A stretch of DNA of 64,000 bases from Bradysia coprophila (taxonomy: Eukaryota > Arthropoda > Insecta > Diptera > Sciaridae): positions 2,666,001-2,730,000 of the forward strand of contig NW_023503608.1 of the NCBI RefSeq assembly GCF_014529535.1, written 5' to 3'. This document shows positions 23,698 through 36,123 of this stretch, piece after piece. A program made the position numbers and the translations under genes. Positions within the stretch are counted from its first letter, which is position 1. Each line of letters opens with the position of its first letter. The notes under the pieces are model-generated. The model ran no database searches. It had not been told where the DNA came from and worked only from the letters and a program-made list of their open reading frames with translations.

Positions 23698-26600
23698 CTA
23701 CGCCAGTCGAAGTTCGTTCATCAAATTTGTAGGCCAAGATGGTGCCGTCGCTCCATCCATTTCCGTTGCTATTGCATTATCAGAAGCGAGCCGATGCGAT
23801 GCGCCTCCAATAATACTACCACACTCTGGACATTTACTTTGTTGCATAGCGCCTCCACATTCGCCTATACAGTAGATGTGTCCATTGCGACATTTGTACC
23901 AGTGACCTGTTAGTAAGAATTTAATTTAAATAAACTTGGCGACATGGTACGAGCTGGTTTTACCTTTTGAGAAACCCATGACCTGTAGTATCATATTCTT
24001 CTCCTCCAATGAAATACCGAGACCACCTTGTAGCTTGTTGGCTTCGTTGATTCGTTTTTCGAAGGTATTTTTCACATCCTCTGTGAAACGGCTTTGTAAA
24101 ACTGCATCGAATGCTTCTCGAATGATTTTCTGACCATTATCGTTAAATACCTTAGTATTTACGTGCATCGCAACTTTTGAAGATAACTGTAACAGGCGCA
24201 CTTCTGCCTGCACATCTTCTATTTCTTGTTGGTTGTTACTGAAGTTGGCTATGAAACACAATACCTGATTTGCTCGGAGCTCCAGTTGATTGATCTTCAA
24301 TGGGGAAACGGACTTGTAAGTTCCCCGTCTCGCAACGGAAAATGCTGTCAAAGTCTCGACGACTTTGGTCCAAATTTGGTAAATATTTTCGTTTTTATGA
24401 ATGTCTCCTTTAGGTATTCCAATCAATCCGTTATCATTCGGCTTTGTATGTTTGAGCAGCTGTTCATAAACGAATCTGATTTGTCTCAGATTTGAAAGTG
24501 TATCCATGCCGTCGATGTCATGATTAGATATTCTAGTGTGAAGCAATATCTGTTCCTGATGGTTGTCCTCAACATTACCAAATATTTTCAGCTTTACCGC
24601 CTCTAAATCTCTCAGGCAACTTTGTATAAAGGTGTTCAACGCTTTCGTTTGACGGATTACAGTCTTACATCTTGGACAGGTTTTCATCTGAATGCTCATG
24701 CCACCAGAATTACTGTTGCTCTCATCTTGCAGCTTCACCCAATTTAACAATCCATTAACCTCAATGATGTGATTACAATCCTTCAGCAAAATGAATCGTG
24801 CGTCGGGCTCGTCCTCATCGCCGAACAAGATTTCTTCCACTAAATCCTTATTGCAAATGCGACACAATTTTGGACAAGGCTCACCACACAGTCCGATGCA
24901 AGGATGTTTACACGGCAATACCTTTTTGCACGGTACTGAGCATACAACGCGATCGCAGTTTTCTTTGCACAATTTTGTGCATCGCTTATGTTCACAGACC
25001 CATTCACACGGTTCCTGACACGGTACGCATGGGCTTCCACATTTCATTCTGCATTTCGAATGCGAACATTCATTCTGGCATTTACGTGTGCATGGTGGAC
25101 AGTTGGTGGCACAAATATCATTGCACAAATGGCCGCAGACCAGAGGTCTGGTACATTTTGTCTTACATTTGATATGAAGTCGTCCTCGGTAGCACTCTCC
25201 ACAAGATCCACGACATTTGTGTCCGCAGTGGAGCTCAACAGAGCAGGGATTCTTACAACTTTCGAACAGAATCTTTGCGTTTTCCTTGTCACTGCATTTG
25301 ACTTTCACATTATGTCCACAATCGCCCTTTACATCCACAATGGCTGTACATGGACTCGCCTCACAATTGTTTCCGCACATCAATGAACATTTGTGACCAC
25401 ACGATTTCGTCTTACTGCAAGGTGCAACACAGAAAACGGATTCAGGACTCTCCGAACATTTTACTTGAAGCGTATGTCCACAAGATACACGAAGTTTCTC
25501 CACCCGTTCAGTGCAGCTGCCGCACCCTTTTCCACGGTGACACTTATTTTTACATCGATGGCCTCTTTCGCATAGGATTTTGTGACACCGTTTGTGGCAT
25601 TTCATGGATTGATGATCGGAATCGAATATGTGACAAATACTCTGGCAAACGTGGCCACATAAGAGACGAGTATCACACGGTTTCAAACAACCACCTTCGG
25701 GACATTGTTGAAAGTCACTGACTTTAGTGACAAAAGTCAGGGTTTCCGGATGATTTTGGCAGCACAGCTCCAATGTTGGTCCGATCGCTTTCTGCCGTTC
25801 CAATTTGTCAACAATTTTCCGCCATACAGGACTCTTCTCTACCAAACACTTAAAGTTTCCGATGCAATATAAGCCTTTCCTAGCTCTCGACAAGGCCACA
25901 TTAACACGGTTCGACACTTTCAAGAATCCAATCTCTCCATCGTCATTCGATCGAACAAACGTCAGGATCATGATGTCATTTTCTTCGCCTTGGTAGTTGT
26001 CGACAACAGTTGCGCGTACTCCTTTCAAAATCTCGTACGCCTTCATCAGATATTTGATCTGATACAGTTGACCGGAATACATCGTCAGTATAGTAATTTG
26101 GGACGTGTTGTACCCCTGCAATATGAGATATCGACATAGTTCGACGACGAATTGGGCTTCATATTTATTCATCCGGCTCATTGTGTCGTTGATTTTGCTT
26201 TCATCTTCGGCGTGGTTCACAAAGAACATGTTACAGCTGACACCTGGAAGCACAAACGAAATGTAACACACATCTTCCCTGACAGCGACATGCTTTACCT
26301 TTAATATCTTCGTAGCACTTGACGGAATCGTGATCCATCAACTCTTTGTAAAAATGTGGTACAAGCAGTTCGGATATGGCAGGACGCATCCGATGTTGTA
26401 GTTTTAGTTGATGGCAAGCAATGCCATTTTGTATCATTCGCTCGAACAGAGACACTTCAAGTTTGAACTTTTTTGCCAGTTCATACACGGCTGGATTCGG
26501 TTTTAATTGCTGATGGTCACCAATGAGAATAAGGTGGTCCGTTTTGCTGCACAGCGATGTGACAATATGAGCTTCAAGTACCTCAGCGGCTTCTTCGACA

Positions 26601-29600
26601 ACTGTGAATGAGAATTATGTTAAATTAACCTGATCGCATAACTTGAAGAGGCATAACTTACTTATGATCCGTGGTTTGATTCCATCAATGATATGATGGT
26701 ATTTTGCAGCACCGGTGGTAGTCATTCCGATTATGGAATATCCTTGAACGATTTCAAGATCTTCTTGATTTCGGAGTGATACAAATCTCACCCATTCGTT
26801 GCTGTATGCCTTTCGTAGGTCGCGAATTTTTTCCTCGATCTGATTAACATACAATCGGCGCCAGAATCTGTACAGATTCCATTTCTCTTGCTGTGACAAA
26901 TTCCATATATCACGAACAGTCTTAGCAATTGCTTCTGTCATGTGTTCACTTTTCTTCAGCTCCATTTTGATTCGATTTTTTTGAATTTTCTTCTGATGTC
27001 TTTGTAACTGATAGCCATCTGCCAGATCCATAATTGGTGCACAAATTGTCGGTGAAGGTGCAGCGGTTGGATTGATTTGTGCAATGACATCATCATCTGA
27101 ATCGCCATCAATGAGTCGCATATTTTCCATTTCTTTAATCTCTTCTTCATCGCCGTCAATTTCAAACTCTTCGTCAGGCGTATCGGTCAGAGTGTCCTGT
27201 CCTTCGTCGAAATTTTCGGGAATGTCGTCGTCTCCCGGATCGTCTAACACGTTCAATCCCAACCAAGTAGTGATTGGACTTACAACATCCAATTCCATTA
27301 CATCCTTCCATTGCATCTGACTCAGCTCCTTGATAACTGGAAGCAACTCCGAATTGAGAAGTTTCTTGTTCGTCGAATCGATAGATGCTTCGAGCGTTGA
27401 CATCTGTGACTGAATTTCAGCTAACTTTTCACGGCATTCCTTTCGATTCTTAAATATGTAAGCCGGAACTTTTTTCTGCTTCTGTTCGGAGGACCGTACG
27501 TTTTTCAAATTGAAATGCTCCAACAGCGGACTTTTCGATTTGCCACCAATGCGAATTATGCTTTGACAAAATTGAAGCATTCCTTCAAGGAATTGGTCGA
27601 GCGCATGATTTGTGTAGCACACCACTAATATCGGTGACAAGTGCTGCTTCGTTCCAATCATGCTGTGACCCCATTTTGAAACGTTCTGCAGTAGAGCTTG
27701 AGCAATTCGTAAACCAACGTAGGTTTTTCCAGTGCCTGTAATCAATTGTTCAAGATTAAACTCTGGATTGCTTAAGAACTACAAGAGTAAGCCTACCTGG
27801 CGGTCCCTGAATGATAGCAAATTGTTTTGTGAGTGCTGCTTTCAACGCATCGAATTGGGATCCGTCTAAACCAAAAAACGATTCATCCGGCCATATCGTT
27901 TCATTGAGCACTGGAACCTTATCACAATATCTCGCTAAGGAGACATCTTGTTCCATTTTTTGCTTACTGATCCACCTGATCTTTCTCTGAGCCGACTGCA
28001 AATCGACCACTTCAAATTGGCTTTCGAGATTAGGAGCCACGTCTTCGGCAGTTATAGACAGAAGTTTCTTGGTCAAATCAGAGAGATTGTAAACGGTATT
28101 AGCCGTTAGGTAAGGCGGTGGTAGAATTTCACAGTTCACTTCAACGATGTATCGTTGAAGCGGAAATGTTTCTGAGGTGAAATCTTGCAGAACTTTCAAA
28201 TTGTGACGGTATGCCTGAAATATGGAAGAGGAAAGTGAGGATTCTCTTTGTTGCGAATTGAAGCAGGTGGTAAGGGAAGTCAAGACCGTTAGAAGTCCTC
28301 ATGATGTCGTATGCCTCAGAGATTTTGTAAATCATGTCCCACCGAACCTAGAGCTTTAGTTTGATTAAATCAACATTTACCTCAAAATAGACATTAGACT
28401 CAGCCATTTTCAATGGAACTGCTGGGGATATTTGCTCCGTCACTTTATTTTGGAATTCGAACTGCAAACGAAATTCGCCTTTTGTTAATTTGTCAGGATC
28501 TCGTGCTCCAGTTACAGTTGCAAAACAAAATGTTTTAAATTCGTCGTACGATAAGCAAATTAACGATCCAGTCATCAAACGTTTGCTGAACTACAACAAA
28601 ATCAATTGGAATTTAGGACGGAGTTCTCTTCACATTAACTTCGATATGTTCTCACCTGCCAGCGAACTTTTTTGAAATCAGTTGTATCAAATTTTGCGTT
28701 GTACACCAGGTTGCCGTTGGTGATGACCGAACTGACGACGTTCACATGACTGTAAATGTTGATATCATTGATACGGACCTTTTTCTGGTTTGTCAGTGGC
28801 TTTTCCATCAATCGAAGATACTCTCGAATGCCGTCTCTGAAGCCGCGGATGAAATCCTCTCTCAGTAGCCGAAATTGAACGTCCAAATAGTGGTCGACTC
28901 CACCAACATACTTTCCATCCACAATATTTTTTCGAATGAATGGTTCATGATTGTGCAAAATATCGTCGGCATCTGGGCAAATTTGAATCGTACGAAAGTC
29001 TTCAGGCGGTTCATTCAATATTTCGAATTCAACATTTGCACCAATTGGTTCTGTTTCGTTAAATTTCTCAATCACATTGACAACATCAGCTAACAGCTCC
29101 ATCGTTTCGCTTGAGAAACGATTCCCTTTGCGATTAATGAACTCGATCTGCGCCTGTATGCCCGGCACTAAATCACTGAATATATCACGAGAACCTTGAG
29201 GCAAGATCAATTGCACTTGTTGAATGAATTTTAGCAGGTCAAAAATCGCCACAATGAATCTTTCTCGCTCGTTGTAGTTGTCGCTTGTGTACTTTTGTAA
29301 ATTCATAACAAAAATTGGCAAAACTTTCGTCATGAAATTGTCGGGGCCATTGTTTATTGGTAAAATTTTACGCAAAAAATACGAAATCATTTTGCGTGTT
29401 TCACTGTCCGCCGAGTCAACAGCCTTCGAAAGTGCCGATAAAATTAAGCACGTAATTCCTGGTTGGATGCTTCGTTGTTGTAACAATGTTAAAAATCCGA
29501 ACGTACTCGATGATAAATTGATCAGCAATTTCGAGTGCTCCATTGTCAAAATGGCTGTCTCAAGAGATTTAAATCCGATTGGCCGATCATTATTATTCTT

Positions 29601-29708
29601 ATTAGAATTGGGTTTTTCAGTTTCACGTTTCGATGTATCAATTCGCGGAATATTGCCACTCTGCCCTGAAGGCCTGTGCGTTTTCCTACGACCACCACCG
29701 CTGCTCAT
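23698..29708 (-). CDS. ZNFX1: ZNFX1-type SF1 RNA helicase with NFX1-type zinc fingers
   Basis: Relative of ZNFX1 (C. elegans ZNFX-1, fission yeast Hrr1), helicases of small-RNA inheritance, heterochromatin and antiviral sensing. Minus-strand exons: 29708-28656, 28590-28381, 28214-27797, 27735-26662, 26601-26299, 26243-23964 and 23906-23698. All phases agree, giving 1848 residues (human ~1918). In order: a basic low-complexity N-terminus (GGGRRKTHRPSG), an ARM-like region, the ZNFX1 pre-helicase domain (VRW, GSLICLS, YFE|AYRHNLKVLQ), Walker A GPPGTGKT split by an intron after GPPG, an acidic insert (DDPGDDDIPENFDEGQD), and Walker B IVEEAAEVLEAH. Then come GDHQQLKPNP, LQHRMRP, VDNYQGEENDI and SRVNVALSRARKGLY-like motifs. 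An array of Cys/His NFX1 fingers follows (CGHKC, CRGSCGEC), and finally an RZ-type finger (GHWYKC, GHIYCIGECGG, CPECGS). ATTAAA is at 23650-23645. All helicase motifs look intact. Confidence 0.95.
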
Positions 29709-29812
29709 AATTATATTTTATTGTATCCAAATGCGTGTAACTGCGGAACCGATTGTTGCATAAGCAATTGTGTACGAATTTGATTCACATCAACAGTGCG
29801 AACGATTTTATT

Positions 29813-31605
29813 TTAAGAGTGATATCGCCAAAACTTGAACCAATTTTGGTGAAAATGAATACCATGGTTCGGCGATCCGGGCAAGCTACAGCTCGTTTGA
29901 ATCGTCTTTCAATTCTGAGAAATAGGGATCTTTTACTTTTTCTGTTAGTTTCCCATTTTCGGAGTGAACACGTGAAAGTAATAGCATGTCAATTGGTCGT
30001 GAAAACAGTTTTTCGGTGATAGCTCGAGATAGAAATCTTTCTAAAATGTGAAATGTTGTAGGAATATAGGCCTCTGGCAGACCTTCAAAACGAGTATAAT
30101 CATCGGTAAGGACAGCCACCCGTTCTGGACTTATGACTCAAAAAATGGTGAATGTTTGGACAGTGCTGCTGGCTTGCAACAGAACTTTTCCGCGGAACTG
30201 ACTATAGGGTGTTGTAGCTGGACTTACCCTCTTTCGTTCCACGTATAATACACCCCAGAAAAATTGTGTTGCGAGCCACAAAGTTAGTCGAAGTAAAATG
30301 CCGCTCCAGTAGACCCATATTTTTCAGTGTTTTCAACTTGTTTTTGGTCTTCAAACAGGCTGGAGAGATGGGAATGAAATAAACTAAATCAAAATTACAT
30401 GTTTAGCTCGAAATAGTTTTGAACCGAGCGATCATGGGCCTTGAAGATGTTGCTTTCCTCCTACTTCGTAGTAGGTGGAAAACCTCATTTCTTTAACTTC
30501 ACAAAATGAACAGAAACTCAATTTTTTGCTACGAATATAGGTTTATTATCAAGCAAAGATGCGCATCGTTCATTTACAGTCAATAAATGGTCAACCAAGA
30601 TGTAATTTGTACTTCATAAGAGGTCACAACCGTTCCCAGCTATGGAAAATGTGTAAAAAATCCAGTTTTTTGACACAAAAAATTGTTTTAAGAATACATA
30701 GCTTAAGACCTTAACTAAAAGCAGTTAAAATCTCCACAGAAAAAAGTATGTTTGTGAAAAAACTGGATTTTTTACACATTTTCCATAGCTGGGAACGGTT
30801 GTGACCTCTTGTGAAGTACAAATTACATCTTGGTTGACCATTTATTGACTGTAAATGAACGATGCGCACCTCTGCTTTACAATAAGCCCATATTCGGTGA
30901 AAGCAATTGAGTTCCTGATATTTTTATGAAGTCAAATAAATGATGTTTTCCAGCTACTACGAAGTAGGAGGAAAGCAACATCTTCAAGGCCCATGATCGC
31001 TCGGTTCAAAACTATTTCGAGCTAAACATGTAATTTTGATTTAGTTTATTTCATTCCCATCTCTCCAGCCTGTTTGAAGACCAAAAACAAGTTGAAAACA
31101 CTGAAAAATATGGGTCTACTGGAGCGGCATTTTACTTCGACTAACTTTGTGGCTCGCAACACAATTTTTCTGGGGTGTATTATACGTGGAACGAAAGAGG
31201 GTAAGTCCAGCTACAACACCCTATAGTCAGTTCCGCGGAAAAGTTCTGTTGCAAGCCAGCAGCACTGTCCAAACATTCACCATTTTTTGAGTCATAAGTC
31301 CAGAACGGGTGGCTGTACTTACCGATGATTATACTCGTTTTGAAGGTCTGCCAGAGGCCTATATTCCTACAACATTTCACATTTTAGAAAGATTTCTATC
31401 TCGAGCTATCACCGAAAAACTGTTTTCACGACCAATTGACATGCTATTACTTTCACGTGTTCACTCCGAAAATGGGAAACTAACAGAAAAAGTAAAAGAT
31501 CCCTATTTCTCAGAATTGAAAGACGATTCAAACGAGCTATAGCTTGCCCGAATCGCTGAGCCGTTGTTTAGAAATTGGTTCAAGTTTTGGCGATATCACT
31601 CTTAA
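29813..31605. repeat. Long inverted repeat (hairpin-forming) next to ZNFX1
   Basis: Left arm 29813-30671, right arm 30757-31605, separated by an 85-nt spacer. The arms are almost identical through most of their length and more divergent near the outer ends and around 30490-30560 / 30890-30960. Each arm carries the same ~80-codon open frame without an ATG (contains LTDDYTRFEGLPEAYIPTT and IDMLLLSRVHSENGKLTEK), read toward the outer ends; the predicted peptides are identical. I do not recognise it. A transcript crossing the locus would fold into an ~850-bp double strand. It starts ~105 bp upstream of the ZNFX1 start codon. It may be a foldback transposon or a hairpin-RNA locus. Confidence 0.85.
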
Positions 31606-32230
31606 TCAACTTCGGTATCAACGATTAATAAAATCGAGAAATGACATTTTATATTCCTTGCAATGTGGTAAGCATGGCGCTAAGGTATAAAAAATTAGGT
31701 AGTGATATAGATCAAACGAGTTGTATGGTGCCAATGCTGTGAACTTTTGAGTGTCTTGGTATAGTGCAGCTCATGTGATAATAAACTATTTTTTATACAA
31801 TTCGACAATATTTCTGATCCAGGAGTTGTTGTGGCTTGTAGAGTTTGTAAATGATTCCACACAAAATTTGTTTAGCCAATGAAGGTCTCGATTTTTGTTA
31901 CTATTTCATTCTTGTTGCGAGAACGTGCCTAACAAAAACTCAGAAAATAAAAATCTAGATTTTCATTTGTTCAACGAATCTATTACAAACCACAACAAAT
32001 CCCAAATCAGAACACATGTCTAATTTTGTTTATCTAGTTTAGTTTTTAGCTGTAAAACAAAACTCGAACTTCCATGTAAGATATTTGACTTTTCTTATTA
32101 GAATACTCATTTCTTTCTCACTTCGTTCGGGCTAGCTACAACATGCGAAAAAGCCTTAAACACGCTGGCCAAGACCTCAAATGTCCAAATCACCAATGAA
32201 AGTATACTCTATAGGTATAGTCTAATGTCA
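31606..32230. other. Intergenic, nothing recognised
   Basis: AT-rich sequence after the long inverted repeat. No gene-like frames, no repeat partner noticed. Confidence 0.3.
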
Positions 32231-32557
32231 AAATTTGTATGGAGCGGAGGAAATAGCGATTTCATATAAAGAAATTCACAATGTTGGTTTGTTTACGTGG
32301 ACTATCGCGGCATAAGCAACAAGAGAAAAACAAAATTGTTTGCAATATTTCGCTCTTCTTATTCAGAGCTTCTTCAGGCTGTAATTGTTTTTCTCTTGTT
32401 GTTTATGTCGCGATAGTCCACGCATGTAAACAAACCAACATTTCGATTAACCGACAAAGAAACCTACCAACTACTATAAAGAAACTCAACTCTCAGTGAT
32501 TTTCATTGAAAAGCGAGTTTGTTTATATGAAATCGCTATTTCCTCCGGCTTGTATGG
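32231..32557. mobile_element. Foldback MITE family C, nested arms
   Basis: Outer arms are GAGCGGAGGAAATAGCGATT / AATCGCTATTTCCTCC. Inner arms are AATGTTGGTTTGTTTAC plus GGACTATCGCGGCATAAGC and their complements around 32383-32441. The loop is ~50 nt. A shorter relative lies at 41363-41462. Confidence 0.75.
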
Positions 32558-32826
32558 ACAGACCATACCTGGCTTGTACATTCATTGCAAATCACCACAA
32601 AAAGGTATTTAAAAAAATTTAAAAATTTTGAAAATCGAGACCCCGTATGACACTATATCATATTCAAAAAATGAAGTGCGCAAATCTATACTATTTTTTC
32701 TAGATCTGTAGTAGCAAGATTTATTAATATTTCGACATTACAGCAGATACAAAATATTATATCTGCACATACCTGCGAATAAGCAACACATCCTTGGTGT
32801 ATTTCCATTAATTTGACATGTTTTTA

Positions 32827-33099
32827 CCAAGGTAAATATAGTGATATTGCCCCGCACATCTGATTCGGTTATAGACTGTTATGATCAGAGCGAGAAAACC
32901 GAAGACTAGTTATTATAACTTGCCTTGGGGTACTTGTCAAAGTATTTGCTTCTCTTTCAACGTGGTACGTTGAGAGCGAGAGGACAGAAGACCAGTTTAT
33001 TTTAACTTGCCTTGGGATACTTGTCAAAATATCTTCTTCTCTTTCATCATAACACTCTATGTATGGCATGGCATAACCTCCTCACTATATTTACCTTGG
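32827..33099. mobile_element. MITE with clean 6-bp target duplication
   Basis: 273 bp. Terminal inverted repeats are CCAAGGTAAATATAGTGA and its complement, flanked by TTTTTA on both sides (32821-32826 and 33100-33105). The interior holds two ~90-bp tandem units (about 32880-32970 and 32971-33056), each with GAGCGAGA, AACTTGCCTTGGG, TACTTGTCAAA and CTTCTCTTTCA. A fragment of the same unit is seen near 41264-41320. Confidence 0.85.
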
Positions 33100-33105
33100 T
33101 TTTTA

Positions 33106-34138
33106 CTTCTTGTTTGAAAAATCTTGACGTTTCCTTGTTATGTTGGTCAGCTTGTTAGGAAATACCCTAAATATGTATAGTTATATGAGGTATAGTCGGT
33201 ATAGTCATATACGTTTATGTGGGTATCAGTTATGTATGTTTTCTACAGTTGAGAAAGGTCAGTTAGGTGAGTAAACAGTCAACTACTGTTTTTGTTTCCA
33301 TAGAGTTTGGTCTGCTTGAAATGACTTTTGCACTGTGAATTTGCATTAAAGGAGGACGCGAGAAAAAAAAGGTCGCTCATCCTGATCCGAATGTGTGGTA
33401 GTACACAATACAGTAAAATGGAAGAATAATTAGGCAAAAGAAATCAGGGAAAAGTTTATGCCAGATTTTATTTTTTGACCTATATAATTTTAACAGAGCA
33501 TTTGTTGTGGTCTTTCGGACGCCTTGATATTCAGATAAAATCCAGGATTTACACATTTTTAAGAATAGCCTACCAAGAACGTTTTGGAATTGAATGCCGG
33601 CCAGGTGACAAAAATTAGATCAGGATGCCCTTCTACACCAAAATAGGTATAATTCATATTCAGGTTGTCGGATTAGCTCAAATAAAGGTATAATTCACCA
33701 CTATGATCGATGCATTAGAATACTTTTAATTCCATGTATCAAAACCTTGTTTAATGGTGATAACTAACAATACATTAGTGTGACTTCCTGACTCTTGAAT
33801 CATCCTCCTGGCTTAAGAACCTGATGATTTTAAACGTTTGTATCGGATTATTCGTTTTTTTTTCGGATTAATAATAATAATAATTCTTGCGGTTACCACT
33901 AATAAAATATTTTCAAGGGACGGACGGCGATACGAAAGCTATACTTGTCTTAGCTAAATCTAATTGAAATTGTTTTCGTATAGCTGTCGATGAGAGATGT
34001 TATGCCACCCTTCACCTTAAATTTTAATAGAAAAAAATTGCAGATTGTTTTCAGTCTTTGTTCTTTAATATGTAAGTATCATTAACACAGTGCTTCGATA
34101 TTATCACATTGATTCCTTCCATAAAAATTTGTGTTCCT
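33106..34138. other. Intergenic, nothing recognised
   Basis: About 1 kb of AT-rich sequence with a short (AAT)n run near 33871. No gene or clear mobile element seen. Confidence 0.3.
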
Positions 34139-35026
34139 TCAACTGTAACTACTTTGGCCCGTGTACATTATCGAGAAGAATGATCGTTTCCTTGTCATAC
34201 CCCTCATAACTTCAATCGTATCCCAGTAATGGTTTCCAGCATATTTCATGAATCCATCTTCAGCTTGTTTGAGATTCAAACCGTGTTGGCAAAAGAAATC
34301 GATAACATGCTTCAAGTTAGCCCTGTAAAACGCTAATCCATGTAAAGATACATTTGTTGAGCAATCATACGCAGTCGGTCCACCGTATCCAACTCTCCAC
34401 CACTTCCCGTTTTGATACAAATAATTAGACGGATGGAATGGTCGATTTTTCAATTTACACCAAAACTGAATGATTTCATCGTAGACCGTAACAATATTCC
34501 TACGGTTCGAGCGCAAAACATCTGTTAGAGTCGGTGCTGGTTCACCGTCATTTCCAATCATCGATGTTACTAAGATATGTCCAGTTTGTAGTAGAAATGT
34601 GGGCTGATTATCGCCTGACTCGACGTATTTATCGTTTTGATGACGCTCAACATTTGCTCGTTGCCATAGTTCCTCTTTGGTGCCGTTTATCGGAATTTTA
34701 ATTATGACATCACCGGTGCTTAGTAATGGAAAAATTCGATGTGTCTGATTCGCTTTTCCACTGAGAATAAGCGATTTCTTTTTACGAAATAAAATCTTGT
34801 CCACTGATATGAGGTATCCTTTGGATATGAGTTTCGCCAGCAACGATTGGTCGGATTTTGGTATTGCAAGTTCATAGAGTCTTTCGAGTGCCTTGGATTT
34901 GTTATCTTGATCAGCACCATTGATTTTTTCTATTTCCTTCCTGGTTTTCTTTGGACGATCTCTTTTTTTACTTTCCACAAATACGTGGTTGTCCATCCAA
35001 TGGTCTGCACCGGAACAGTCTACCAT
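34139..35026 (-). CDS. Intronless RIO1-like protein lacking kinase catalytic motifs
   Basis: One 295-residue frame from the ATG at 35026. The order of landmarks follows RIOK1, the atypical kinase of 40S ribosome maturation. LISKGYLISVDK corresponds to its N-lobe winged region, SGKANQTHRI to STGKEANVYHA, VIIKIPI to the ATP-lysine strand, and HILVTSMIGNDGEPAPTL to HVLVMSFIGKDDMPAPLL. FHPSNYLYQNGKWWRVGYGG stands where RIOK1 has HADLSEFN and IIDVSQ, and NLKHVIDFFCQHGL aligns with NVNDFFMRH. The catalytic Asp and metal-binding Asp are therefore missing, so it should be a pseudokinase. Absence of introns suggests an old retrocopy that kept an open frame and acquired a new sequence. The N-terminus is charged (ESKKRDRPKKTRKEIEK). 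Whether it is expressed is unknown. Confidence 0.68.
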   Translation of the reverse strand: MVDCSGADHWMDNHVFVESKKRDRPKKTRKEIEKINGADQDNKSKALERLYELAIPKSDQSLLAKLISKGYLISVDKILFRKKKSLILSGKANQTHRIFPLLSTGDVIIKIPINGTKEELWQRANVERHQNDKYVESGDNQPTFLLQTGHILVTSMIGNDGEPAPTLTDVLRSNRRNIVTVYDEIIQFWCKLKNRPFHPSNYLYQNGKWWRVGYGGPTAYDCSTNVSLHGLAFYRANLKHVIDFFCQHGLNLKQAEDGFMKYAGNHYWDTIEVMRGMTRKRSFFSIMYTGQSSYS

Positions 35027-35717
35027 TTTAATAATTTTATTTCGTAAACACTGGAACACACTCGACACACTCCAATCAAAGTATTATTTCTAATGTTTAT
35101 TCGCCGAATATTTTGTTGCAACTGATATGTTTATATCCACAGAGTGTTGTCTAATATTAACATACGCTTTACGTGTTGTGATGAAATCGTTTCAGTTTCT
35201 TTCGTTGTGTGTTTACCATCGAAACCGGGTATAATAAATGGATGAATCATTTTTGTAATATTTATTTACTAACACCGCTTTTGAGGAGTGTATCTCGACA
35301 TGGAAGTTACAGTGGTATTGATTAGCATGCACAGGTGTAAAATTATCTTTTCTATTGAAATGTATTGACTGCATGTACTGAAATATTGAGTAAGGTAAAG
35401 ATTATCCTGTTTGCGTCATATGAGAAATGCTTTTTTTGTTGCGGACCTTCATAAATGGAAAATGTATCGTTCTCAAGATATAGTATATGGTTCAACTATT
35501 CTGAGAATACTGAAAACACTTTTCGATCTTTTGCCTTAAAATTAATTCATTTACAACCAAGCATAGCCTAATTTTTCAATTAAACTCTTAAAAATTCCAT
35601 AAAATTCTTAAAAAATTCAAAATTTCTTTTTTCAGGAATAAAGCCAGTCATCGTAAAAAGTAAAAGTAGAAACAAACTCTACAGCTCACTAATTACGTAA
35701 TAAAAAGTAGGGTTTTT
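35027..35717. other. Upstream flank of the RIO1-like gene
   Basis: AT-rich, no gene. The first ~60 bp would be 5' UTR. No promoter element identified with confidence. Confidence 0.3.
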
Positions 35718-35909
35718 TTAACCTGTTACAGACGGTAAGCATATGACCAGTATTATTATCTGGTCTATTACTACCATCGATCAAAGTATTTTTAATCGGT
35801 TGATTTCAAATCTTGTACTTCAATTTATTTACCATGCATTTTACTATATAAAGGACCGTATTACCAACAGCTTGTCATTATTTTTATTGTCGTTATCGAT
35901 AACAGATGA
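35718..35909 (+). mobile_element. TTAA-type MITE, copy lacking its right end
   Basis: Starts TTAACCTGTTACAGACGG and ends GTTATCGATAACAGATG. Closely related to 19049-19236 and, in reverse orientation, to the left part of 9569-9772. Confidence 0.65.
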
Positions 35910-35958
35910 ATATTGAATATGACGATTTGATTTTACTGAAAATTCTTCTGAATTATAT

Positions 35959-36123
35959 CACGGCAGAGTAAAAGTAACCCTGGCAGGAGCGGCTCATTAT
36001 GGAAACGTCGTATGAGGGACCTAATCCTTTGTATGAAAATGAACTCAAAACATAGGCCTACTAGATTATTCAGGTCCCTAGTCAAACAAGCGCTCCTGCC
36101 TGGGTTACTTTTACTCTGCCGTG
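35959..36123. mobile_element. MITE with 32-bp inverted ends and 7-bp target duplication
   Basis: 165 bp. Ends begin CACGGCAGAGTAAAAGTAAC and continue with CCTGGCAGGAGCG, mirrored on the right with one or two changes. Flanked by ATTATAT on both sides (35952-35958 and 36124-36130). Confidence 0.85.

Noticed and set aside
28215-28380. Apparent extra exon in ZNFX1 (reads MIYKISEAYDIMRTSNG)
   Set aside because: Joining the flanking exons directly gives YFE|AYRHNLKVLQ, which matches the ZNFX1 family; including this piece needs an unusual donor and breaks phase.
29886-31542. The ~80-codon frames in the arms of the long inverted repeat as functional genes
   Set aside because: They lack an ATG, occur in mirror image, and the arms are better explained as a repeat structure; kept only as a finding.
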